Source of the DNA: a virus
DNA: 31,337 bases
Virus record (IMG/VR): IMGVR_UViG_3300044940_000083
Location: 1-31,337 of that record
Direction: 5' to 3' (one strand)
Below are positions 15,304-23,034 of this stretch, piece after piece; the stretch's first letter is position 1, and each line of letters begins with the position of its first letter. A model generated the notes under the pieces. The model was not told where the DNA came from. It saw only the letters and a list, made by a program, of their open reading frames with translations, and searched no databases. Made by a program: the position numbers and the translations under genes.

Positions 15304-16863
15304 TCAATCGGACTGAGAATTTTCGGAACCTTGTTTTTGTGCGGTATTTCTCGGCGTTGCACTCATGTCTTTTTTTGAGTTGCGTGGTGCTTTACCCAAT
15401 TCCGCACGGATTTCGTCCTGATCCAGCACACCCATGTCGTAGTAGTTCTTGTGCTTCACTGCTTCTTTGTCAAAGTCTCGCGTTTGCAATGGCGGAGCCG
15501 TGACATCGATCTTCATGTGCCGGAATTGTGACCGGTCGATGAGACCACAATCAGCAGCATGATGTAGGTATCGCCAGAGCAACGACATGTTCGGGTTAAC
15601 TCGACGGGTTCCAAAAAAGCTAGACACACGTTTTTGTTGTCGCTCAAACGCGCGTGTTGAAGGTGATTCAGCAACCAGTCCAGCCGTGTACGCACCCATG
15701 TTGCTCGCGTTGCTGGTCAACATCCATTCGGGCATAGTGATTGCACTGCCAATACCGCGAAGCTCAAATTCCAAAACCTGAATGAAATCACCGGCACCCA
15801 AATTGGCATGAGGATATTCGTAGTCGGTGTTCTCGTTAGTGCTAAGGATCGTCCCGTCTTTCATGTCCTCAATATTCCGCTCTTGCCCCGTCAAGGGATC
15901 GGTTGTCTTAATGGCCGTCACTGCACTCTTGATCTTTTCGGCGGTGTTTGCCGTCAGTCCTTTTATGCGCCGGATCAGTGCGATTTTCGCCCGTGCTACG
16001 GCAATCGCCGACAGACTCCGACTTAACGATTCGACCCGTCGCAGGTTAGTAAACACGGGGTAGAATAGAGGGCGACCACGACGGGACGACCTATAAACCT
16101 GCCCGCCCTTGAAGTGCATCACGAGATCCGCTCCCACAAATTCCGGTTCGGCTGATGTAACCGGATTGACCAGCCAATACCCCAACACTTTTTCGCGGTC
16201 TACGTTGTCAACCTGCACCCCATAAGCGTTACACGCATCTTGCCCACCTGTAGGCGACCGCATCCACTCAGGTTCAACGAATCGGACGGACATAGACCCG
16301 TTAGGCTGTGGATAAAGGCGTAGGATCGCTTCGCCGTCAATATCGGCACGCAACATAGTTTCTTGCTCAATCCCGTGCAAATCGTTAGATTCATCAAACA
16401 GGTTGACCAGTGCTTGAGCATCGGCAATCGCATTCAGCAACGCAGGATCGGTTACATTTTCGTTGATCGGTTTGACCTGATAAACAAGCCCCGTTCCGAC
16501 CGTGTAACTAATGCGGTTTTGTAGACCACTGATCGCGTACTCGGACGTCGCACACAACAATCGTGATACGTTGCGTATCGCGGTCAATTCCCCTTCGGAA
16601 ATCTGGACGGGAATATCTTCGCCCCGTTGCTGATTCTGCGGGATGTATGCCGTCTGTTGTGGTCGTGCCCCCGGCTGGTCGTAGATCGCTTCGCGGGGGT
16701 CGATCCATGATGACATCGCACCCAGAAGGTTTATCGCATCTTGCACATGCGCACGAAGGTCATCGGGGGCTATTTTGGGTGCGTTCTGTTTTGCAATTTC
16801 TGCCGTGCGTTCAGCGTCTACGGCGTCCCATTCGGCTTGCGTCATCGGTCGTGGTTGTGTCAT
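15304..16863 (-). CDS. Portal protein
   Basis: This 519-residue protein directly follows the large terminase. It contains portal-type segments: REAIYDQPGA near the N-terminus, LLCATSEYAISGLQNRISYT, FVEPEWMRSP, VMHFKGGQVYRSSRRGRPLF and FELRGIGSAITMPEWMLTSN. A DNA-tunnel-like helical wing and a charged C-terminus (AELGKAPRNSKKD) complete the portal pattern. It forms the dodecameric channel through which DNA is packaged. AGGG precedes the ATG. Confidence 0.9.
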   Translation of the reverse strand: MTQPRPMTQAEWDAVDAERTAEIAKQNAPKIAPDDLRAHVQDAINLLGAMSSWIDPREAIYDQPGARPQQTAYIPQNQQRGEDIPVQISEGELTAIRNVSRLLCATSEYAISGLQNRISYTVGTGLVYQVKPINENVTDPALLNAIADAQALVNLFDESNDLHGIEQETMLRADIDGEAILRLYPQPNGSMSVRFVEPEWMRSPTGGQDACNAYGVQVDNVDREKVLGYWLVNPVTSAEPEFVGADLVMHFKGGQVYRSSRRGRPLFYPVFTNLRRVESLSRSLSAIAVARAKIALIRRIKGLTANTAEKIKSAVTAIKTTDPLTGQERNIEDMKDGTILSTNENTDYEYPHANLGAGDFIQVLEFELRGIGSAITMPEWMLTSNASNMGAYTAGLVAESPSTRAFERQQKRVSSFFGTRRVNPNMSLLWRYLHHAADCGLIDRSQFRHMKIDVTAPPLQTRDFDKEAVKHKNYYDMGVLDQDEIRAELGKAPRNSKKDMSATPRNTAQKQGSENSQSD

Positions 16864-16891
16864 TTGTGCCCTTCGTTCGTATGCTTGTTTG

Positions 16892-18400
16892 TTAATTCAC
16901 CCAGTAAGCAGCAAGGTTAAAGCAATCGCCGTAGTCAGGAGACTTCCCGATTCGTGCTTTAATAACGTCTTTTTTGTCGACCAACTTCACGTTGTCCGGT
17001 CTCACCGTGTAGGTCACTTGCATCAGTTCCCGTTTGAGCCTTGCGAGGTCATCATGTGCAATTCGCGACAGGTCGATCATGTTCGCTTCGGCCTGTTCAA
17101 GCGCGACGAAGTGCAATTCCGCACGCATGTTGTAAAACTCTTTCGGTCGTGTCGATCTCGCACTGCTAATCACATCGACAAAATTAAACCCTTCCGAGTG
17201 ATCGACCAGTGGGCCACCCATGCCCACACCGTCAATCAACACGGGTATTGTCTTCGCTGGTTGATGCGGTGTCTGAAACTCCCAACACAATTCGCGCAAT
17301 CGTTCACCTGTCCGTTTCGTGCTTTGCCCCTGATAGTGTTCGAGCACCATCCAGCACGGGCCTTTCCGGACCATGATGACCGTTTCATCATCGCCATATC
17401 GTGCCACGTCGCAACCGATCTGTACTAACCAGTCGGGGTTAAGCGTGTGTCTCACCTTGCACATTTTGGCCCACGCCGATTCGCTCCAGACGACATTTGC
17501 ACCGACTTTTGCCCATCGACCCAACACACGGCAATCCGCTTCGGGGCCGGGGATCCAACGCAAGGGAGGTTTGCCCACCGGTTGCAGGCTTACCTCGTCG
17601 GGATGCTCAGAGTCTTCGGGGCCAAGTTTCCGCGAGTGGGCGTCCATCATCGAGATCACTTGGGCCAGTCGGACAGCACTCGGATAGGGTGGCGGTAATC
17701 CCGCCAATTCCGCAATGACGTTCGGGTGGTCGAATTGCGAGATAACAACGGTCGTCCACTGATCCGACATTTCGAGCGTTTTTACGTAGGCCGTCTGGTC
17801 GTCAGGGTTGTAGGTCACAAGGATTCCGCCCGCACCCGTTTCGCCAGTAAACATCGTGTTGGCAACCGTGAACACCTGTTCAGGGATACCCGTCCCTTCG
17901 TCGAGAAAAAGGTACACCTTCTCGCCGTGTCGTCCTTGGAACTTGACACCTTTGCCCGCAGCACGGCCCATAATATCCCAGCCGGCCTTGCGTTTCGCTT
18001 CGGGTGCTGCGGGCATCATCCCGGGTAATTTTGGTCGATGCTTACGCAACTCCATGAATATCGCATCGTTCAGCGTTTTTAGAGTTGTCGATGCTGCAAT
18101 ACACCGGCACGGCCCTTCACACTCATACGCATATCCAAGCAATGACGCTTGCAGCCACGACTTGCCCACGTTGTGTCCGGCCCGCACTAACACGCGATGA
18201 GGCGGGCGCATAAAAGCTTCAACAACCTCGATCTGTTTTGCCCATGGAATGCCGAAAAACTCGTTGATGTAACCGAGAGGATTACCCCGGTATCGCATCA
18301 GGGGATCGAGACCCACCGCCCGGGCTATTTCCTCCGCCGGATAGATTTGCTGCAAGGATTCGGCGAAGGACTGTAGCAACTTCGGGGTCAAGGTGTTCAA
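16892..18400 (-). CDS. terL: Terminase large subunit
   Basis: This 502-residue packaging motor has an N-terminal ATPase with Walker A RAGHNVGKS (73-81) and Walker B VYLFLDE (162-168). Its C-terminal RNase H-like nuclease carries acidic residues in IGCDVARYGDDETV (Asp331) and in GKSPDYGDCFNLA near the end (Asp489, Asp492), with VLIDGVGMGG between. The start is uncertain. A TTG at 18400 has GGAG 7 nt upstream but overlaps the small terminase by 119 nt. An ATG at 18298 would cut the overlap to 17 nt but lacks a ribosome binding site. I keep the longer form. Confidence 0.92.
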   Translation of the reverse strand: MNTLTPKLLQSFAESLQQIYPAEEIARAVGLDPLMRYRGNPLGYINEFFGIPWAKQIEVVEAFMRPPHRVLVRAGHNVGKSWLQASLLGYAYECEGPCRCIAASTTLKTLNDAIFMELRKHRPKLPGMMPAAPEAKRKAGWDIMGRAAGKGVKFQGRHGEKVYLFLDEGTGIPEQVFTVANTMFTGETGAGGILVTYNPDDQTAYVKTLEMSDQWTTVVISQFDHPNVIAELAGLPPPYPSAVRLAQVISMMDAHSRKLGPEDSEHPDEVSLQPVGKPPLRWIPGPEADCRVLGRWAKVGANVVWSESAWAKMCKVRHTLNPDWLVQIGCDVARYGDDETVIMVRKGPCWMVLEHYQGQSTKRTGERLRELCWEFQTPHQPAKTIPVLIDGVGMGGPLVDHSEGFNFVDVISSARSTRPKEFYNMRAELHFVALEQAEANMIDLSRIAHDDLARLKRELMQVTYTVRPDNVKLVDKKDVIKARIGKSPDYGDCFNLAAYWVN

Positions 18401-18761
18401 GCAACATCTCCAATGATAGCATTTGTTCCGGTGTCTTCTCTACCCATCCACGATGCTTACCCTGACATTTCAGGTAAAAACACACCGCCCACGCCTTGCC
18501 TTGTTTCGCAGCCGTAAGCAACGCACCTTCGACGTCGTCCAGTGCCGATTCGCGTGCTTCTTCGGTCACTCGTTGCAACGATTCGTTAGCGGAAACTAAC
18601 CGCGAGATTGTTTGCCGACACGCACCCAGATAACGAGCCGCAGCCGTGAAGTTACCGCAACATTTCGTGATAGCCGCACCGACCTCAATCAGGTCAAGAG
18701 GGTCTTTTTCACCACGTTCGCCTTTCGGTTTGGGCTTTCGTTTCGTCCCTTTCTTTGCCAC
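18282..18761 (-). CDS. Terminase small subunit
   Basis: This 159-residue protein has a basic N-terminus (KKGTKRKPKPKGERGEK). It is followed by a helix-turn-helix (TAAARYLGACRQTISRLVSA) and an oligomerisation helix with AVCFYLKCQGKHRGWVEK, the typical ending of a family of small terminases. It recognises packaging-site DNA and hands it to the large subunit. The GTG start at 18761 has AGGAG with 8-nt spacing, and that site overlaps the sigma-factor stop. The gene overlaps the large subunit start. Confidence 0.85.
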   Translation of the reverse strand: MAKKGTKRKPKPKGERGEKDPLDLIEVGAAITKCCGNFTAAARYLGACRQTISRLVSANESLQRVTEEARESALDDVEGALLTAAKQGKAWAVCFYLKCQGKHRGWVEKTPEQMLSLEMLLEHLDPEVATVLRRILAANLSGGGNSPGGGSRSPDAIPG

Positions 18762-18772
18762 GTTCCATTCTC

Positions 18773-19396
18773 CTATTCGTCGTCTGCAATCGTGTCGTCG
18801 TAGTCATCTCGCAAGTGCAACGTGCGTTCTCGTAAGCGGCGTTTTGCACACATGAGCAACGACTTTGCTGACAAATAATCGTATTGCTCCGCAAGTTCTT
18901 CTAACCTTCGTTTGCTGAGTTTTTTCCCAAAATACAAATGTTCGCAAACTTGCCGATGAGGTGCGGACATGCTTTGGATGATACGCTGGACCGCTTGCAG
19001 CCGATCTTGCACGTCCAGTGCTCGCGTATGATCGTCATCGCACTCGACCCCGTAAGTATCAATTAAAGATTCGGTATGAACGATTACCGGGGTTTGCGTG
19101 CGTGCTACCCGAATAAATCCCGATTTGCTGGATTTCCGATGCCACAAAACGACAGATTGACGCATCAGCAAGACCGCGAACGCTGAAAATGTCGAGTTGC
19201 GTTTATCGTCATATTTTCGGGCCGCGAGATGCAGCCCTTCCAAAGCAGCCGAATAGTAGTCTTCCCAAAGGTGCGAACCCTCTTCAATCTTTCCGAAAAA
19301 ACGACCGAGGAACCATTTGACCAAAGGGAGATTATCGTTCACTAAACGTGCAACCGTTCGTTTGTTTTTCGCTCGTTTTTTCACTTGTGCTACCAT
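18773..19396 (-). CDS. Sigma-70 family RNA polymerase sigma factor
   Basis: The product has region 2 features: NDNLPLVKWFLGRFFGKIEE, then WEDYYSAALEGLHLAARKYD and STFSAFAVLLMRQSVVLWHR. These match the sigma-70 core-binding and -10 recognition helices. A C-terminal helix-turn-helix of region 4 type follows (LEELAEQYDYLSAKSLLM and KRRLRERTL). I use the ATG at 19396; one at 19441 is possible, and neither has a strong ribosome binding site. It sits exactly between the replication and packaging modules, so it probably directs host RNA polymerase to the late genes. Promoters specific for it were not identified. Confidence 0.83.
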   Translation of the reverse strand: MVAQVKKRAKNKRTVARLVNDNLPLVKWFLGRFFGKIEEGSHLWEDYYSAALEGLHLAARKYDDKRNSTFSAFAVLLMRQSVVLWHRKSSKSGFIRVARTQTPVIVHTESLIDTYGVECDDDHTRALDVQDRLQAVQRIIQSMSAPHRQVCEHLYFGKKLSKRRLEELAEQYDYLSAKSLLMCAKRRLRERTLHLRDDYDDTIADDE

Positions 19397-19460
19397 GAAA
19401 TTGCCGCTAATAATATGATTGTTTTTTTTAATATATCGCATAATTCACGCGACCCAATTC

Positions 19461-20456
19461 TCAAACCAATTTGACCAGCACGTTATGCGAAGACAAACAA
19501 TGCGGCGAAAACCATATCCGTTCACGCTTCGCGTTCTCGATTCCGGCTTTGTTGGATATCAGACCATAACCCCCACCAGTCTTCCACGGGACACATGTCC
19601 ATCCATGCGATTCGAGCACTTCATGGCCTTCGCCCGCGTACCCGCATAATGCAATCCGCATCCGCGCGTCGTCTCCGTGGGCCAGACACCATTCCCGGAC
19701 CTCACTCGATACCTGTGTTTCCACGGCATAGATGTCCGGATCACGCTGAGATTGGTCGTAAGGGGGGTCAAGGAACACACCCGTCAGCCCATGGGTTACA
19801 GTTGAGGCATTCCCGCATACGCGAGTCCAGTCTCCGCAACACACCCTCACGTATCGCAATCTGTCAGCCAAAGATTGAAAGTAGTCCTTGAGCGCGATCT
19901 TACCATCGGGTCGTTGATGCGATACTCGGTGAACTCCTATTCCCCCGTTTCCTAGGTGGGGCCGTCTACGATGCGCTACTCGGTGGGCTCCCTTTCCCCC
20001 GCTTCCTAAGTCAGGTCGTCTTTTATGAGCCTTTTTGCACCAGTCGGAGCCGATCCATTGGCAAATCCCCCACACCCACCATCCGGCGATCTTCGGGTCG
20101 TAGTAATCCGGGTCGGTTTTTAGCCGCTCAACATGTCCCAGACCCTCATTGATCAGCCATTGATGTCGAGCGTGCAAGTCGCATTCATTGACCGGCCAGT
20201 CAGCGTAGTATGCCACCTCGTCAGGCGATCGGCTCAGTGCGCGCCAGAAGTTGGCGACCATCCCATTCAGATCGTTTACCGTTTCGATTCGCGTGTCTTG
20301 GAATGGCCAGTGGGGACGGCCCAACAATACCGCGCCCGAGCCGAAAAACGGCTCAACATAGTTTTTCACGTCGCCGAATCGCTCCCACACCAGGGATGCG
20401 ATACGGCTCTTGCCGCCAAAGTAAGGGAATGGCGACTGCAACGGCTTATTACTCAT
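19461..20456 (-). CDS. D12-class DNA adenine methyltransferase
   Basis: This 331-residue N6-adenine methylase has PYFGGKSRIA (11-20), the AdoMet-binding VEPFFGSGAVLL (34-45) and the catalytic DPPY (230-233). These are all hallmarks of the Dam/D12 family. Between the target recognition region and the catalytic half is an insertion of two 18-residue repeats (143-178). Specificity cannot be read from sequence; GATC is typical of the family. It may protect phage DNA from host restriction or mark it. AGAGG precedes the ATG. Confidence 0.92.
   Translation of the reverse strand: MSNKPLQSPFPYFGGKSRIASLVWERFGDVKNYVEPFFGSGAVLLGRPHWPFQDTRIETVNDLNGMVANFWRALSRSPDEVAYYADWPVNECDLHARHQWLINEGLGHVERLKTDPDYYDPKIAGWWVWGICQWIGSDWCKKAHKRRPDLGSGGKGAHRVAHRRRPHLGNGGIGVHRVSHQRPDGKIALKDYFQSLADRLRYVRVCCGDWTRVCGNASTVTHGLTGVFLDPPYDQSQRDPDIYAVETQVSSEVREWCLAHGDDARMRIALCGYAGEGHEVLESHGWTCVPWKTGGGYGLISNKAGIENAKRERIWFSPHCLSSHNVLVKLV
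19923..20030 (-). repeat. Tandem 54-bp coding repeat inside the methylase
   Basis: Two adjacent 54-bp units encode 18-residue repeats: AHKRRPDLGSGGKGAHRV and AHRRRPHLGNGGIGVHRV. They are rich in His, Arg and Gly and lie in a probable surface loop between the AdoMet-binding and catalytic motifs. Copy number of such a repeat can change by slippage or recombination without breaking the frame. Confidence 0.8.
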
Positions 20457-20518
20457 ATTGTCCTCTTTGCTATCTTAAGCCAGCGTTGCTCTTTCCACAA
20501 GCGCTGGTGACTTTTCTG

Positions 20519-20548
20519 ATTATCATCGGAAGAACCTAGGCCGGGCAA
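20519..20548 (-). promoter_or_regulatory. Candidate promoter for methylase/sigma/late genes
   Basis: On the minus strand TTGCCC (20548-20543) and GATAAT (20524-20519) are spaced by 18 nt. They lie about 63 nt before the methylase start and just downstream of the putative origin. An inverted repeat CCAGCG/CGCTGG (20480-20485 and 20502-20507) follows within the leader. The match to the sigma-70 consensus is only fair. Confidence 0.35.
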
Positions 20549-20886
20549 ACTAGGCAAGCTAGGCAAACTAGGCAAGATAGAGAAGATAGAGAAGATAGAG
20601 AGAGAGAAGAGAGAGAGAGAGAGAGAAGAAGTATTTATTGCATATTATTCCAATTTGTTGTTCCCCCCTCTCGGATACACTTTGGCCTAGAAAACATAGA
20701 GAAAAAGAATTATTGCATTTATTGCATTTATTGCTCCCCCCTCTCGCTCGTATGCACTTTTGACCTCGCCATCGCGAGCTTGGCGCAATAAATGCAATAA
20801 ATGCAATAATTCGTAACCACCAGTGCCCAAAGCACTTACGCCGCGGCTTGCGAAACGCGATAAAAAGCAACAAAAGCAACAATTCC
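20549..20886. other. Repeat-rich putative replication origin
   Basis: This gene-free stretch (20457-20886 overall) is dominated by 9-bp-period repeats. AGGCAAACT/AGGCAAGCT units run from about 20542, followed by AGAGAAGAT and an AG-rich run. TTTATTGCA-type units then appear in both directions. A perfect 28-bp inverted repeat built of these units (20707-20734 and 20785-20812) encloses a 50-nt loop. A second element (CCCCCCTCTCG followed by CACTTT) occurs on each side of 20700. AT-rich iterons and a long inverted repeat beside a PrimPol primase-helicase gene suggest a replication origin. A transcription regulatory role is an alternative. Confidence 0.55.
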
Positions 20887-23034
20887 TCATGCGGTTTCCT
20901 TTCTGGTGCAAGGCGTGGGCGCTAGTCGGTAGAACAGCCCCGGCCGGCCGCGTTTCCCGGTGGCCAAAACCTGCGCTTCGACGAGCCGTTGTTGCAGGAG
21001 CGTATGGCGGATTTCTTCGTGCTCTCGGGTCGACCATGGCAGTTTACGGTTGATCTTCCAGAACGGCATCCATTCGTCGCCGTGTTGACGTCGCCACTGG
21101 TCGAGCACGTCGAGCAGGCGTTTCCGCTTGCTGTCAAACTCGCTCTCGCAGGCGTGATGGCGGGCCATGTAGAGCATCCGCCGGGTCTGATGCTCAACGA
21201 ACGCCCCGGCCCAGGTCGCCGCCTCGGGCGTGACCACCGGGGTGTCGCGGCACACGCTCACTGCGTACAAGAGCGCCAGGCGTCTGGCCTTCTCGTAGGC
21301 CCGTGCCCAGATGGCCATGCCGGCCGGGTCGTTCTGAGCTTCCGCCCGGGCGTACTCGGCATCGGCTCGTTCGCGGATGGAGCGAAAGACTACCTCGGCT
21401 TCCGGCGTCTGCGGTACGCGGTGCGGGGCCGGGTGCCAGCCAGCCAGGTTCCCCGCTTTCCCTGGGCGATACTCGGCCCACCAGCGGGCCGCCTCAAGGA
21501 TCGAGGCGGGAATTGGCAGCTCGGTGTCGTCGCGGCCGACACCACGCCCGCGGCATTCCAAGATTAGCATACGCGCCAGAAAGCCGTTTGTCAACAGCCG
21601 GGCCGACAACGCCTCGTAGAAGTGCTTGGGCACGGCGGTGCCGAACATGCAGAGGCACGGCTGGTCGATGACGGTGCGTTCCTGGTTCGCCTTCGCCCGC
21701 ATGACGTAGATGCTGCTGGCCGACGAGTACATCTGCAGCAGCATCGACACGATGGCCTCGTGCCGGGCGTCCCGGGCCTGTCCGACCCGCATCAAGAGCC
21801 CATCGATCTCGTCCACCTGGAACAGCGTGGCGGGCTGCAAGAACATGCGGTCTTCGATCCCCTCCCCGCTGGCGAAACTGGTCCCGAGGCAGTCGGCGAG
21901 CCCGGCTTCGTACAGGATGCGAGCGTTGACCTTCCTGGCGTGGTCCTTGCCGACACCAGAATTTGCCAAACTCAAGACGTACAGGTTCGTTCGGTTGTCC
22001 ATCGTATCCTTTACTTTTCTTCCTGCAAGCAATGCTTGCAGGGAGAGCGCCCCGGCGAAGGCCAGCACGGGCTCGGGGTACGGGGCGGTGTCGAGCGTGT
22101 ACCGCATCACCTCGTCGATGAAGCCGGGCACGCGGAGCAGCTCGTCGGGGATCGGTCCCGGGTCCGGAGCTTCGGTCTCGGGTTCGTTCTCGTCAGCGGC
22201 CGCTTGCATCTGGATGTAATGGTTCTCGGCCAGCGCGACGGCGACCTGATCCGGCTCGTAGCGGGCGATGCTGGTGGCGATCCGCTCGACTTCGCGGGGC
22301 GACAGCGGCGGCGAGCAGCGGTCCGTGTTGGTCTGGTGCAGCGCGGCGGCGATCTCAGCCTGGGACATTCCAACGCGGCGCATCGCTCCGGCCAGGCGTG
22401 CCAGGGTCGCGTTGCGTTGGCCTTCCGGGATCGGGTTAGCGTCTTGCCCGGCCGGCGCCGCGAGCGGCCCACGGTTTGCCGCTCCGTTCCGTTCCGGTGA
22501 GCCCAGCGCGTCAAGGACGGCGACCAGCCACGCGGGCGGCTCCGGCAGTCGGTCGAGCGGGTCGTCAAGCTCTAATCCATCAACCCATTGATATATCCCA
22601 GACTCAGTCGCCGACGGTGCGACTACGATGTAGCCGCCGTCTGTGCGGACATCGACACCGGGAGCGAGCTTACCGGCTGAGCACTTCCAGCTCTTGCCCT
22701 TGTCCTCGGGCCGACGGAATATGTAGTGCCGGCCGCCTCGTGGCGTCACGGCTATGGCCCCGGCATTAGCCAGGTCGGCGGCTCGATCAGGATCACTTGG
22801 CCAGGGGTTGTTGGCTCCGTCGATGTCGATGACCAGTAGGCCTTCGGTGGCGATGCCGATGTTAGCCCGCGGGTGTTGCGACCACCAGCGTTCGATCTGG
22901 GCCGCGTCCGTGGAGGCATCGTGGAAGCCGCGCTCGGTGAGCGGTGCCTTGCCCCCAGGGGCGCACGGGAACACGCGATAACCATGCCCCGCATAGCGGA
23001 GAGCAGCAGCCAAGAGATCGTCAGTAGTTACCAC
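20887..23034 (-). CDS. PrimPol primase-helicase
   Basis: This is a 715-residue replication protein. The N-terminal PrimPol (archaeo-eukaryotic primase) domain has VIDIDG with Asp70 and Asp72, and GGRHYIFR with His103. A PriCT-like helical domain follows (EGQRNATLARLAGAMRRVGM, about 204-260). An ATPase/helicase domain comes next, with Walker A NSGVGKD (358-364) and Walker B LFQVDEID (404-411). The Walker A Ser/Thr after Lys is Asp, which is unusual. It primes and unwinds DNA in the phage replisome. It starts with GTG, overlaps the helicase stop by 7 nt and ends beside the putative origin. Confidence 0.9.
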   Translation of the reverse strand: MVTTDDLLAAALRYAGHGYRVFPCAPGGKAPLTERGFHDASTDAAQIERWWSQHPRANIGIATEGLLVIDIDGANNPWPSDPDRAADLANAGAIAVTPRGGRHYIFRRPEDKGKSWKCSAGKLAPGVDVRTDGGYIVVAPSATESGIYQWVDGLELDDPLDRLPEPPAWLVAVLDALGSPERNGAANRGPLAAPAGQDANPIPEGQRNATLARLAGAMRRVGMSQAEIAAALHQTNTDRCSPPLSPREVERIATSIARYEPDQVAVALAENHYIQMQAAADENEPETEAPDPGPIPDELLRVPGFIDEVMRYTLDTAPYPEPVLAFAGALSLQALLAGRKVKDTMDNRTNLYVLSLANSGVGKDHARKVNARILYEAGLADCLGTSFASGEGIEDRMFLQPATLFQVDEIDGLLMRVGQARDARHEAIVSMLLQMYSSASSIYVMRAKANQERTVIDQPCLCMFGTAVPKHFYEALSARLLTNGFLARMLILECRGRGVGRDDTELPIPASILEAARWWAEYRPGKAGNLAGWHPAPHRVPQTPEAEVVFRSIRERADAEYARAEAQNDPAGMAIWARAYEKARRLALLYAVSVCRDTPVVTPEAATWAGAFVEHQTRRMLYMARHHACESEFDSKRKRLLDVLDQWRRQHGDEWMPFWKINRKLPWSTREHEEIRHTLLQQRLVEAQVLATGKRGRPGLFYRLAPTPCTRKETA

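Noticed and set aside
20568-20882. A 104-codon minus-strand frame with a TTG start after the primase gene
   Set aside because: The product is low complexity (LLYLLYLLYLA, NKCNKCNN) and follows the 9-bp repeats. The start is TTG in a repeat. It is better explained as origin DNA.
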